In this document: piece after piece, positions 52,107 through 62,505 of the stretch | Position numbering within the stretch: the stretch's first letter is position 1 | How the letters are laid out: each line of letters starts with the position of its first letter | DNA from: Neoarius graeffei | Lineage: Eukaryota; Chordata; Actinopteri; Siluriformes; Ariidae | DNA: 64,000 bases | Direction: 5' to 3' | NCBI RefSeq assembly: GCF_027579695.1 | Contig: NC_083587.1 | Coordinates: 8,416,501 to 8,480,500, forward strand | Position numbers and translations under genes: made by a program | The notes under the pieces: generated by a model | Database searches by the model: none | Told to the model about the DNA's origin: nothing | The model's input: the letters and a program-made list of their open reading frames with translations, nothing else

Positions 52107-52795
52107 AAGTTGTTGTTCTACACTTACAACTGCACCCTGCTCGCTCCTGTAATGGCATCATCATATTTGCGGATGATACTACCATAGTGGGGCTCATTTC
52201 TGGGGGGAAGGAGTCTGCTTATCAGCACAAGGTTGAGCAGCTGTCTGGGTGGTGCTGAGACAACAAACCTGGTCCTCAACCACCAAAACCAAGGAGCTGA
52301 TCATAGACTTCAGGAAAAAGAAAACGGACTTTCAGCCTATTCTCATCAGTGCGCAATATGTGGAGAGGATCCTGGACTTCTGGTTCCTTGGGGTGCACAT
52401 AGAGGAGGAGCTGACCTGGAGCTCTAATGCCACACAGTGATAAAGAATGCACAGCAGAGACTTTACTTCCTGATGATCCTCAGGATGAACGACCTCCCTC
52501 AAAAACTGCTTGTGTCCTTCTATTGTTGCTCCATGGAGAACATACTTACATACATACTGCATCAGTGTGTGGTTTGTCAGCTGCACAGGAGCAGAGAGAA
52601 AAGTGCTCCAGAGGGTTGTCACCACCACCCAGATGATCATCGGATGCCCTCTTCCCTGCCTGGAAGAGCTTTACGGTTCCTGCTGCCTCAAAAGAACCCT
52701 CAATATATTAAAAGATCCGTCCCACCCCAGAAATTCTCTGTTTGAACTGCTGCCCTTGGGCAGGCAGTTCAGGTCAATTAAGAGATGGACAAATA
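52107..52795 (+). pseudogene. Rex1-like LINE RT, right part
   Basis: Continues from 41,865: [31 protein letters not shown] and HKVEQLSGWC, then after frameshifts LVLNHQNQGADHRLQ, ILDFWFLGVHIEEELTWSSN, RTLNILKDPSHPRNSLFELL and PLGRQFRSIKRWTNR. FADD box intact; at least three frameshifts. It ends at a THAP element near 52,796. Confidence 0.75.
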
Positions 52796-53640
52796 GACCC
52801 CTTGCACATGACGTTACGCATCACGTGATAATTGACCCCCAGGTGAAAAGACACCAGTTTTCGTGTAAGCAAGGCTTAACCAGTCTTAAATATGGTTCAT
52901 TTTTGCGCTGTTTTTGGTTGTTCCAATCATTTAAATCGAGGAATAGATAAAAGATATTACCATTTCCCTGCTATGAAGAAAATTGTTAACAAAGAGAAGC
53001 AAATGCTTCAAGAACAATGAAGAAATGAGTGGTTAAAGAGAATACAGCGAGAGGAGTTAACCCTGAAAACTCCAGAGAAATTTGTGACTATTTAAAAGGG
53101 TTTTTTTTTAAAATAGACAGGCGCAACAGAGTATGGAAGAGTTTGTTTAAGAATCTCCTTTTATTTCTGCTCACATTTGAATTAGCTTCTTCATGAAAGT
53201 GTTCAGACAAAATCAAATGATTTTCTTCCAGATGAACCAACTTCCTCATTCGACATGGAAAACCCAGATTGGGTACCAAACAAACAACGCTGACATAATT
53301 CGTTAAAAAACCCAACAAGGAGCGACATGCTCCTGATGCATCCTGAAAGAACAGAAAAGATTAAGAGCAAAAAGTGCTGAAGCTTTGCTTCTGTTATCAG
53401 AGGAACTCAGTCCTATGCAGAATGTCAACCTGGAGCCAGAGTGTAGTAATGAACCTACAGTTTGAGAGAGTTCTACACAAACGCACTGAACTTTACAACA
53501 GCTGCAGGCATGTGAAATGGAAATAAACCGACTAAGGCAGGAAAAACTATTTTGGATAAAATTGTTACTGTCTGTTGCACACTTATCAACCTGTGTAACT
53601 CAGTTGTGCCTTTTTGAATAGAGAATAAATGAAGAGGGAA
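52796..53640 (+). pseudogene. THAP-domain gene remnant
   Basis: The left edge CCCCTTGCACATGACGTTACGC resembles an end seen inverted at 62,487-62,505. From ATG 52,892: MVHFCAVFGCSNHLNRGIDK then RYYHFPAMKKIVNKEKQML, a THAP start (C-x4-C), with TGA at 53,018 followed in frame by RNEWLKRIQREELTLKTPEK. The C-x2-H half is missing. After an intron-like gap, an acceptor (CTTCCAG at 53,226-53,232) precedes DMENPDWVP, and a short coiled coil LQQLQACEMEINRLRQEK follows near 53,500. THAP plus coiled coil is the N-terminal layout of Harbinger-like THAP proteins. Disabled. Confidence 0.7.
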
Positions 53641-54169
53641 CTGAACATGAACAGTTTATTGAAATTATTATTACAAGGGTGATTATAGTTAACTATATGA
53701 TTATAGTTAGCTATATGACTACAGCTACAACTGGAATGTGCCGATTCTGTTTGCATTTATAATTATTGTACCATCCACTATTAGATAAAATTTAAATAAA
53801 ATCTTACAACATTGTTTGAAAGTCTAGAGCAAGATAACGTTAGTTTACAAATAATACTACTTCAGAGATTTGTTTCTTTTTTAACAAATCATAAATATCA
53901 ATGTATAAATTTAGACTTCTTTTGTCCATTAAACTTGCATGAAATGGAAATTTCTCTTTAGTAGTGGCATAAAAGACACACAGAGACAAACACACATCAC
54001 AGTCAGCATAATACTCAATAAATAAATAAATGGGGAAGAAAAAGTGTTCTTAAGGAACAGTTACTCTGTCCATTTCACTCAGTTAAATATTAAAAAGTTA
54101 AAAGAAAAAGATGTAGAAACACCATACTAATACTAAAAACTTTTAAGATGCACAACCTAACTATAATGT
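53641..54169. other. No gene seen
   Basis: AT-rich, probably the 3' part of the THAP element and the 3' untranslated end of the minus-strand LINE. GATTATAGTTA(A/G)CTATATGA is repeated in tandem near 53,680-53,720. Confidence 0.5.
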
Positions 54170-55892
54170 GTCACTATCGCTTAGGCAGTTCTTTGTTGAG
54201 AATGGTCACAGCTGATGGAATAAATGACCGCTTGTAACCATTCTTCCTAGTCATTGGGACTTTAAGTCTCCGTCCTGATGGCAGCATCTGGAAAGCACAG
54301 TGTAGAGGGTGAGTGGGGTCCTGGTAGACTTGAAATGCTTTTTTTGTTAGAGCCTGTGTATATAGGTGTGAAAGTTGCAATTGTTTGTGTCCAATAATTT
54401 TTCCAGCCTGGTTGACGATCTGTATCAGTGTGGTTTGTTTGTTTGTTTTTTGACAGAGAGGTGCCCATACCATGACACGATGTTAAATGTCAGCACACAC
54501 TCTGTCACTGATTTGTAGACCATGGTCATTGTCCGCTGACTAGTGTTCAGGTTCCTGAGTTTCCTCAGAAGAGCCAGGTGCTGTCTCCCTTTTTTGAATG
54601 TATAGTCCACATGTTCTTGAAATTGTAACTGACTGTCTATTATTGTTCCAAGGTATTTGAATTGAGTGACCTGCTCCACTTCCTGACCCTTCATGCTGAT
54701 TGGCCTGAAGGCATGCCCAGAATCTTTGTTGCCTCCCTTCTTGCTGCTTCCCAGCCACATCTCCTTGGTCTTGGTGACGTTGAGATCCAGGAAGCTGCTA
54801 TCAAACCATGCAGCTAGGGTGTTGATGTACTGCAGGTAGGGGGAGCTGTCTGTGTCCCGCAGGCAAGCAATTAGGGCCATGTCATCTGCATACTTGATGA
54901 GGGAGAGGTCATCACTGTTGCATTGTATCTCGTTTGTGTATATGGAGAAAAGCAGGGGTGATAATACACATCCTTGAGGAACACCGGTGTTGAGGACTAG
55001 AGAGTCAGAGAGGCAGTTGTTAATACACACACGCTGGGGCCGGTTTCTCAGAAAGTCCCTGATGAGAAGGACTAGGCCACTACTAACTTTCAGGTCACAG
55101 AGGCGCTGTAAGAGGAGGTGTGGCTGCACAGTATTAAAAGCTGAGGAGAAATCCATGAAGAGAATGCGGGCATGAGTTTTTGGTTTATCCAGGTGACCTA
55201 TGTATGTTGTGTAGGAGGGTGTGTGGGGCGTCCTCCACCCCTCTGTTGGTACGATAGGCAAATTGCATAGGGTCCAGTGATCCTGCTACCTGGCGGGTCA
55301 GATCATTGCGAATTAGACGCTCCATGCATTTGCTGAGGATGGGTGTGAGAGCAATGGGTCTGAAGTCGTTATTTGTTTTGGCATGGGGAGTTTTAAGTAC
55401 AGGGATGATAGTCGCTGTCTTCCAAGCTTGAGGATAGAAGTTGCAGTCCAGGAACAGCTGGAATACTTTGGTGATAGTTGGACCTAGTTGGGCCGCACAT
55501 TCCTTTAACACCCTCCCCTTGAGTCCATCTGGACCTGGGGCTTTGTGAGGGTTAAGCCTCTGGAGTATGGAAGTTACTGTGTGTTCTTGAATAATCATTG
55601 GGTCAGAGATCAGACCAGTGCAGACAGCGTCACACTCTTTTTGAAAATCATGTATATCGAATCTAGAGTAAAATCTGTTTAGATTGTTTGCTAGCTGGAC
55701 AGGGTCCTCGTCACACTGGCAAATGTGTTTTTTCTCCCTACCCATCATTTTGTTCAACCCTCTCCATGCATCTCTAGCATTACCAGTCTTCAGTTTTCCT
55801 TCAACCTTATCCTTGTAATCCAGTTGGGCCTTTTTTATTAGCCGTCTGACTTCCTTGGTCAGTTCTTTTGTTTTTTCTAGGTTACTCTCCAT
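54170..55892 (-). mobile_element. Rex1-like LINE, 5'-truncated, RT nearly complete
   Basis: Leftward: linker (KELTKEVRRLIKKAQLDYKD, DAWRGLNKMMGREKK), HKAPGPDGLKGRVLKECAAQ, FRPIALTPILSKCMERLIRN, MQFAYRTNRGVEDA, LFMDFSSAFNTVQPHLLLQR, TGVPQGCVLSPLLFSIYTNE and LIKYADDMALIACL, then FKYLGTIIDSQLQFQEHVDY and a C-terminal SHP-type DPTHPLHCAFQMLPSGRRL. Only two frame breaks: at about 55,200-55,260 and 54,430-54,470. Catalytic YADD kept. The endonuclease is missing. Confidence 0.85.
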
Positions 55893-56172
55893 GAAGGCTA
55901 TTTTCTTCAGATTTAAATGGTGTTTCAGTTCTTTAGGCCAAAAAAAAAAAAGTGTGTTTCCGGTTACGTAGATTTCAAAACTAGGGTCGGTAGGCAGGCT
56001 TTTTTTTTTTTTTGAATTTTTTTTTCAAGATGGCTGCCATAACCTATATTTAGACAGGAATAATTTCACAAAATTTAATGAATTTCCTTGCAGGTCACCT
56101 AAGTTACCACCTTCTGATGAATCTGATGCAGCATGAGACACCTTTTAACATGAATATTTCTGTAAATATAAC
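55893..56172. other. No gene seen
   Basis: Contains an A run (55,939-55,950) and two T runs (about 56,000-56,030), then AAGATGGCTGCCAT. Probably mobile-element border sequence. Confidence 0.45.
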
Positions 56173-56259
56173 AGCTCAATGGAGCACTTGCATGTGACGT
56201 CACAGCCAATCCAGATTGTGACTGACGCCATCTTGTCGGTCAAACGCCATATTCCGCCT

Positions 56260-56765
56260 TCTACTTCTGCTTCTGGTTCTACTTCTGCTTTTACTTCTAC
56301 CTTTTCTTCTGGAAAACCCTACTATATACAATTCTACTACAACGGCTGCGGCTACAAGCTCTCCCTACCTGTGCACGTTTTTTATGTTTTTTGTATGTAT
56401 TTTTGCGTGTTGTTCGTCTGTACCGGACTTCAATATCCACTACAAACGTATGGACTTACTGGGCATTGGTTTCCAGCAGAAAATGACGGTTTGTAGCGAT
56501 TTCCATCGCATGCACAACATTCCGGATGAGATAGCGAGACCAGCGGGGTCTCCGTGGATTGTTATTGGAAGCAAAGCGAAGGAGGCGGCGTCGGGAGCGG
56601 AAGCAAAAGCGAGGCTGCAGGCAGAGCCGACCTGTTGACTAAGCTCAGAAAACAGCCACTCAAACCTCCACTGCTAAGCCCCTACCTCTCCAACACCAGA
56701 TCCATGTAAACAAGACGGACGATTTGGAATCACAGCTGGAATTACCTTATTCTATTCTATAATCG
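56260..56765 (+). pseudogene. LINE ORF2 N-terminal fragment (Rex1-like, tentative)
   Basis: Plus strand: YKRMDLLGIGFQQKMTVCSD, IPDEIARPAGSPWIVIGSK, then a basic stretch and, in another frame, DLLTKLRKQPLKPPLLSPYL followed by SNTRSM. The 'basic cluster, then P-P-L-x-x-x-L-S-N-x-R-S' order precedes the endonuclease in several fish LINEs. A stop follows SNTRSM and the endonuclease is missing. Alternatively this exon belongs to the surrounding element. Confidence 0.5.
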
Positions 56766-56805
56766 GCTGGTCAGTGCTATACTCAATACTTAAGTGACTT
56801 ACCCA

Positions 56806-57035
56806 TCCAATGAGGATTCTTGTTTACAATATGCCACATCTGAGTCGCTGACAAATCCTGAATTTCTGTAAAGATAACTGTCCAGAGATTTATAGGCACG
56901 CAGTGCTTCACCACTGAACAGCAAGGGAAAGTTAATGAGGTAATTATACACGTCCGGGTATTCCGCTGGCAGTTCAAAATCCGGTCGTGAAAACTCCGTC
57001 CGGTAAGCCATAAGGGTCACTAATCTGTAGATCAT
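56806..57035 (-). CDS. Exon of recombinase-type element protein, diverged member
   Basis: Reads MIYRLVTLMAYRTEFSRPDF, ELPAEYPDVYNYLINFPLLF, SGEALRAYKSLDSYLYRNSG and FVSDSDVAYCKQESSLDG, ending at a strong donor (GGTAAGT at about 56,800-56,806). The block AYKSLDSY-x-x...SG(F/W)V parallels YKSLDAYKYFVSGWV of the exons at 10.1 and 31 kb. The open frame and donor suggest a real exon of a transposon gene; function unknown. Confidence 0.5.
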
Positions 57036-57059
57036 TTATTTTAGACATATATCTAGTTA

Positions 57060-58662
57060 CAGTGGTGCTTGAAAGTTTGTGAACCCTTTCGAATTTTCTA
57101 TATTTCTGCATACATATGACCTAAAACATCATCAGATTTTCACACAAGTCCTAAAAGTAGATAAAGAGAACCCAGTTAAACAAATGAGACAAAAATATTG
57201 TACTTGGTCATTTATTTATTGAGGAAAATGATCCAATATTACATATCTGTGAGTGGCAAAAGTATGTGACCCTTTGCTTTCAGTATCTGGTGTGACCCCC
57301 TTGTGCAGCAATAACTGCAACTAAACGTTTGCAGTAACTGTTGATCAGTCCTGCACACCGGCTTGGAGGAATTTTAGCCCATTCCTCCGTACAGAACAGC
57401 TTCAACTCTGGGATGTTGGTGGGTTTCCTCACATGAACTGCTCGCTTCAGGTCCTTCCACAACATTTCCATTGGATTAAGGTCAGGACTTTGACTTGGCC
57501 ATTCCAAAACATTAACTTTATTCTTCTTTAACCATTCTTTGGTAGAACGACTTGTGTGCTTAGGGTCGTTGTCTTGCTTCATGACCCACCTTCTCTTGAG
57601 ATTCAGTTCATGGACAGATGTCCTGACATTTTCCTTTAGAATTCGCTGGTATAATTCAGAATTCATTGTTCCATCAATGATGGCAAGCCGTCCTGGCCCA
57701 GATGCAGCAAAACAGGCCCAAACCATGATACTACCACCACCATGTTTCACAGATGGGAGAAGGTTCTTCTGCTGGAATGCAGTGTTTTCCTTTCTCCAAA
57801 CATAACACTTCTCATTTAAACCAAAAAGTTCTATTTTGGTTTCATCCGCCCACAAAACATTTTTCCAATAGCCTTCTGGCTTGTCCACGTGATCTTTAGC
57901 AAACTGCAGACGAGCAGCAATGTTGTTTTTGGACAGCAGTGGCTTTCTCCTTGCAACCCTGCCATGCACACCATTATTGTTCAGTGTTCTCCTGATGGTG
58001 GACTCATGAACATTAAGATTAGCCAATGTGAGAGAGGCCTTCAGTCGCTTAGAAGTTACCCTGGGGTCCTTTGTGACCTCGCCAACTATTACATGCCTTG
58101 CTCTTGGAGTGATCTTTGTTGGTCGACCACTCCTGGGGAGGGTAACAATGGTCTTGAATTTCCTCCATTTGTACACAATCTGTCTGACTGTGGATTGGTG
58201 GAGTCCAAATTCTTTAGAGATGGTTTTGTAACCTTTTCCAGCCTGATGAGCATCAACAACGCTTTTTCTGAGGTCCTCAGAAATCTCCTTTGTTCGTGCC
58301 ATGATACACTTCCACAAACATGTGTTGTGAAGATCAGACTTTGATAGATCCCTGTTCTTTAAATAAAACAGGGTGCCCACTCACACCTGATTGTCATCCC
58401 ATTGATTGAAAACACCTGACTCTAATTTCACCTTCAAATTAACTGCTAATCCTAGAGGTTCATATACTTTTGCCACTCACAGATATGTAATATTGGATCA
58501 TTTTCCTCAATAAATAAATGACCAAGTGTAATATTTTTGTCTCATTTGTTTAACTGGGTTCTCTTTATCTACTTTTAGGACTTGTGTGAAAATCTGATGT
58601 TTTAGATCATATGCAGAAATGTAGAAAATTCTAAAGGGTTCACAAACTTTCAAGCACCACTG
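57060..58662 (-). mobile_element. Tc1/mariner transposon, 1,603 bp, apparently complete
   Basis: Flanked by TA (57,058-57,059 and 58,663-58,664), with inverted repeats of about 205-210 bp starting CAGTGGTGCTTGAAAGTTTG that differ at only about ten positions. Long repeats with inner and outer copies of the terminal motif (IR/DR type) are typical of fish Tc1 elements. Inside is one uninterrupted transposase gene. It sits within the TIR element at 56,173-58,812. Confidence 0.92.
57280..58302 (-). CDS. Tc1-like transposase, open frame of 340 codons
   Basis: The start at 58,302 (MARTKEISEDLRKSVVDAHQ) is the usual Tc1 start; the frame extends 26 codons further upstream, into the repeat, but that part has no homology. 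Paired helix-turn-helix region (KTISKEFGLHQSTVRQIVYK, SGRPTKITPR), then the DDE catalytic core: first Asp in LWADETKIELFG, second in KQDNDPKHTS, Glu in SPDLNPMEMLWKDLK. G-rich box KHGGGSIMVWACF present. Length (340) is exactly that of the family. No stop, frameshift or lost catalytic residue is seen, so activity cannot be excluded from sequence alone. The enzyme would cut and paste DNA between its inverted repeats at TA sites in the nucleus. Confidence 0.92.
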   Translation of the reverse strand: MARTKEISEDLRKSVVDAHQAGKGYKTISKEFGLHQSTVRQIVYKWRKFKTIVTLPRSGRPTKITPRARHVIVGEVTKDPRVTSKRLKASLTLANLNVHESTIRRTLNNNGVHGRVARRKPLLSKNNIAARLQFAKDHVDKPEGYWKNVLWADETKIELFGLNEKCYVWRKENTAFQQKNLLPSVKHGGGSIMVWACFAASGPGRLAIIDGTMNSELYQRILKENVRTSVHELNLKRRWVMKQDNDPKHTSRSTKEWLKKNKVNVLEWPSQSPDLNPMEMLWKDLKRAVHVRKPTNIPELKLFCTEEWAKIPPSRCAGLINSYCKRLVAVIAAQGGHTRY

Positions 58663-59114
58663 TATCTGTTCATTAGAAAAATGAGCCGTGTAGTCCGTCG
58701 GTTGAAATTGATCCATTCTGTACACGAGTGCAGCAGTATTCAGCGGTGTTTTTGACCGACAAGATGGCGGTTGTGTACTTTCTGGTCACGTGACTGCAAG
58801 ATCTCTATACACCCTGGGTGCCCACTACGTCGATCGCGATCGACCGGTCGATCTCGAAGGCAGGGATGGTAGATCTCATGATTGATATGTAAATATTAAT
58901 ATATTTGTTATGAAATTAAAAAAAAAAAAAAAACGTTGTGGTCATTTTTACATGTAAACAAATTCGCTTTTTCCCTGAAGCGAAATGTCAGAGCGCTGCG
59001 TCAAAAAAATTGTTACATTAGGTTACCATGACAACCAGCAAAATGAAACTGCTGGTTTCAAAGATGCAGCGCCGTGATTTAGGAAACTTCTGAAACCTCG
59101 CCTCGGAGCTGGAG

Positions 59115-59615
59115 ATGCAAGGGAGGGCGTTTGCGCAACTTAACAGTGCACGCTACACTGAGCAGATTGAAATTCTCCAGTCAGAGTTTGAGAAGCGATT
59201 TCAAGACTTTGCTTTGCTCAAGCCACTAGCTACATTCATGTGCCACCCATTCGGGGAAGATACTGAGGTGGATTCCCTCGCCTCAAAAGTTGCGGCACTG
59301 TTTCAGCTGAACACGTCTGCCGTGGAAGACGAGATGCTGATGCTGCAGTCTGACATCGAGTTGAAGTCCAGGGCGCATGGGCCGTTTTGGAATTTACTCA
59401 CGGAGGCGAAGTACCCGAACATGCGGCAATGTGCCACCTCCTTAACCGCATTGTTCGGCTCCACTTATTTCGCATATGAAGATCATTAAGTCCAAATACC
59501 GCTCCAGTATGTCCAACGATCATCTCGAGGCCTGCTTGAGGCTCGCTACCAGCAGCTACTGTCCGGACTATGCAGCCCTCTCTGACTCCCTCCAGTGCCG
59601 ATCATCATCGGATTA
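59115..59615 (+). pseudogene. hAT transposase C-terminal (dimerisation) domain
   Basis: Frame 59,115-59,489 reads EQIEILQSEFEKRFQDFALL, MCHPFGEDTEVDSLASKVAA, EDEMLMLQSDIELKSRAHGP and PNMRQCATSLTALFGSTYF. A frameshift near 59,480 moves to MKIIKSKYRSSMSNDHLEAC and LRLATSSYCPDYAAL with a stop at 59,616. The order 'Y/F-P-x-x-x..A..x..x-F-G-S-T-Y..E..FS-x-M-K..K-S..R..L-x-D-x-H-L' is the hAT dimerisation signature (GTF2IRD2/SCAND3-like). The N-terminal zinc finger and catalytic part are deleted. Confidence 0.85.
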
Positions 59616-60077
59616 AGATCTGATTTAGGGCCTACATCAGTATGCTATGTATTAAAGTTGTGCTGTTGCTAAGTTCCACGGTTAAAAAAAAAAGAAAAGA
59701 AAGAAGGAAAAAAATATAAAAGAAGGAAAAATGTTTTTATATAAAATTGTTGTAAATGTCAAATCTCTGTCTAGCAGGCTATACAAAAGTCAATTGATGT
59801 GAACAAAAATGTTTTGGGGTTTACAATGCCTGTCTGGATGCATTTAACTTTTTTTTCTAAACATAGCCCATTTTTTTTTTTACAGTGGGCTTGTTCCATG
59901 TTTACATATTAGTAGTTTGCGGTTTATAAAAGTTAACAGTGATTTGAACAAAAATACGTTTAGGAGTACAAAGCTTATGCATTTAACATAATTTGAATGT
60001 AGATTTCAGTCACCTTTTTGTATGCATGTTTGCATATTATTAAACAAATTGCATGTGAATGTTTATAAATCAAAACA

Positions 60078-60180
60078 AGTGTCATTATTGTTATTATTAT
60101 TATTATTATTAGTAGTAGTAGTAGTAGTAGTCCTAGTAGTAGTAGTACTAGTAGTCATAGTAGGCCTAGTAGTGGTAACA
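60078..60180. repeat. Compound (TTA)n/(GTA)n microsatellite
   Basis: ATTATTATT units turn into AGTAGTAGT units, with a few CTAG interruptions. Inside the 3' untranslated part of the hAT element. Confidence 0.85.
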
Positions 60181-60264
60181 ACCTAGTCCGAGTAGATCAT
60201 ATTAACATGGTCATTTTAAAAGTAGCTCGCGAATCAAAATATTGTGGGCACCCCTGCTATACAC

Positions 60265-61070
60265 CATGAGAGAGAGAGAGAGAGAGAGAGAGCAGCCCCT
60301 CCCCTCTCTGCTCCCTGAGTGGAGCTCGTCGCCTTGGTAACGGTGCAGGGAAAAGACACAATATAACAAGCAAAGAGCGCTTTTTCTCAGAGTTCCCTCT
60401 CCTCGAACAACGCTGATTTACACGGAAACGAAAGGAGCTATTCACAAAATTCTTTCACACTGAGTGCTACAAGGCTCCCATGAACACACGTATTTTTTTT
60501 TTTTTGTCCCTAGTGTAAAAAATGTGGACACTAGAGCGAGTTAAAAACAAGTGACTTTTCTGATTTTGCAGTAAAAGCGCTGCCACGTTTATAATGTGAG
60601 TCTATGGGAGAGCGCGGCTGTCCTCTCCTTACTTTCAGGCTTCTCATTCAAAAACTGTAAATCCTATCGCTCAGGGAGACACTTGTCTTGATTCACACAA
60701 TGTGTGACTACAACTTTTGAGAAAGTTGTGTGTGTAGAGTGAAAATTGTGGCTGAGAAAACAGTTTAAATGAGAAAGTCAGCTTTTTTTTTCAAGCTGCC
60801 TACACTCTAAACTCCTGAGCTCCACTGGTGTGTAACGCCATAGACACCCATTATAAAGCCGGAATTTCTCCAGGTGTGATCATGGTGCTTGATCTGTGAC
60901 TGATCAAAAAGTATAGAGCCTAGCAAAAAGTTGAATGCCAGATCCACAGAGGAAAAGTTTCTCTACGTTTTAAAGTTTGAATCATGTCTCTAGGTGAAAG
61001 CATGCCAGAGCAGCGGATGTTTGAAAATGTGTGTAGTTTTTCAAATAATTCCATAGAAATGAATGGGAAA
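60265..61070 (+). repeat. Repeat R, continuous copy
   Basis: Starts at a (GA)n run with CAGCCCCTCCCC and runs to about AATGGGAAATTTATC. It matches, inverted, the two halves at 26,740-27,085 and 29,640-30,125. No reading frame of note. It immediately follows the 3' duplication of the hAT at 58,813-60,256, so that hAT inserted at its edge or in its left part. Confidence 0.7.
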
Positions 61071-61174
61071 TTTATCTAGGTCAAAGAAAATGAAATTAAG
61101 CACTGTAAATAATGTAAATGATTTATATGACTAAAGGTTACAATAAAAAAAAACTTGGATTACATTGCTTTGTT

Positions 61175-61300
61175 TGCACTTATATGATATGACACTTTTA
61201 TCCAAAGTGACTTTACGGTTTTTTACAGTGTTACAGTCCCTGTAGCAATGTTGGGGTAGGTGCCTTGCTCAAGGGCATTTCATCTATTGATGGTATGGCT
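61175..61300 (+). repeat. Common fish dispersed repeat (SINE-like core)
   Basis: GACACTTTTATCCAAAGTGA and GGTGCCTTGCTCAAGGGCAT are widely dispersed teleost repeat sequences as I recall them; a similar tail normally follows the repeat seen at 38,126-38,284. Boundaries unclear. Confidence 0.5.
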
Positions 61301-61340
61301 GATGGCTTTCAAAACATCTCTGAATGGGGCAACAGGTATA

Positions 61341-61826
61341 TTACATAAAAATGGATAACGGTAATGGTGAAAATGATAAGTTGGCCTTATATATGCCAAC
61401 AGATATTCAAGGTATAAGTAGATGAAATGAACATAAAAGGGGTCTTATTTTCAACTAAAGTGTACTGCAGATGTAGTGAGTTGAAACATTTTCTGAATGA
61501 GCTAGTTGGCCCCTTTAAATAAACGGGTATCTATTCATACAGTGAGATCACCAAAGTTTAATAAACTAAAATGCAATAACTAATTTTGAAGTAGATGATG
61601 TATAGGACATGTGTCACTTGTGTTTTGTGACTTATTGTAAAAATGATATAAAAGGTTCAAAATCGCATAGTTACAAATATAATAGTAACTTCATATGATA
61701 ATATTAACCACTGGTTATTTCAGAGAGGAAAAAAATGGGGACACTATTGCTTCCATTCGGGACAATACAACACAGAATTCGGGACCACTGGGGGACACAA
61801 AGAAAAAAAGTTAATTTTGAGCCCTG
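61341..61826 (+). mobile_element. Right half of the hAT family seen at 11,609-12,857
   Basis: From AAAATGGATAACGGTAATGG to the end GTTAATTTTGAGCCCTG it matches 12,372-12,857 with few changes and two small indels. The left half is missing; the flank changes at 61,340. Confidence 0.85.
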
Positions 61827-61905
61827 ATCACCTGGCTTCATTTTACAAACTTACTACAGAAAATAAACAGACAAAGACAAATTCGCCACACGCCACTACC
61901 GAGGG

Positions 61906-62505
61906 TCAGCACATACGGATGCGCCCCTCTAGCACGTTGCACATTGTTGAGTGCAAATAGCTCTGTAACTTGATGTCCTTGAGGTTGTTGAGACATGGCG
62001 GGCCGGGAATACCATCTAGCCCACAGTTCAAGTAGTAGTCCTTTGAGAGTAAATGCTCAGGCTTTTGCAGCATTCTGTTCCCTAAAGCTGATGTCGGTAA
62101 AAATTCTTTACACAAAGGTTTTCTTGTTTATATAGTAGGGTGTGCAGTTTTTTTTTTTTTTTTTTGAACTGTTCTTCCATGTCCGGATTCTTCCGGAAAA
62201 GGAAAGTACATTCCAACATGTAGCCAACACTAGGCCACAAATCTGCACCGTCACTCCATTGGTTTTGAGGAATTTTGTACAGATCATAGCCACTAATAAA
62301 CTCTAATTTCCATGTATCCTTCACTTCTTTAAGATTATCCAAGTAATCCGTTAGTAGAGCTTTTTTAGCTGTCTGAAGAAAACTACAACAGCAACGGACG
62401 TCTGACATCTTTGCTTGGCTTCAGTATGTAAACAAAGTTTGCTTGTCCTACAGGTATAGGGTAGGGTAGTAACCATTGCTAACGTAAATGTGATGTCAGT
62501 GTAAG
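61906..62505 (-). pseudogene. Exons of a recombinase-type element protein, diverged member
   Basis: The frame 62,082-62,408 reads KKALLTDYLDNLKEVKDTWK, LEFISGYDLYKIPQNQWSD and ADLWPSVGYML; the pattern L-x-(F/Y)-I-S-G-Y-D-L-Y..P...W..D.DLWP is familiar from large fish mobile-element proteins that contain the YKSLDxY block. A T run at 62,150-62,165 (Lys tract) then breaks it. A second frame (61,906-62,115) has LLSKDYYLNCGLDGIPGPPC and NNLKDIKLQSYLHSTMCNVL. The right edge near 62,487-62,505 carries AGTGTAAGGGGTCTATAG, related inverted to the THAP element edge at 52,796. Confidence 0.45.

Larger units (their letters stand above)
56173..58812. mobile_element. TIR element carrying a LINE fragment, a recombinase-type exon and a Tc1 transposon
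   Basis: The left end TGCATGTGACGTCACAG...GCCATCTTGTCGGTCAAA and the right end, inverted, TGCAGTCACGTGACC...GCCATCTTGTCGGTCAAA agree best over GCCATCTTGTCGGTCAAA. Similar GCCATTTTGGACG and CACGTGAC motifs bound the recombinase-exon elements at 10.1 and 31.2 kb, and an exon of the same type lies at 56,806-57,035, so this may be a third, diverged family member. Confidence 0.55.
58813..60256 (+). mobile_element. hAT element, 1,444 bp, with transposase C-terminal part
   Basis: Left end CCTGGGTGCCCAC (the usual CAGGGGTGCCCAC with two changes), right end inverted CAGGGGTGCCCAC, flanked by a perfect 8-bp duplication CTATACAC (58,805-58,812 and 60,257-60,264). The right subterminal region carries AGTAGCTCGCGA, typical of this hAT group. 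Contains the transposase C-terminus and a compound microsatellite. Confidence 0.85.
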
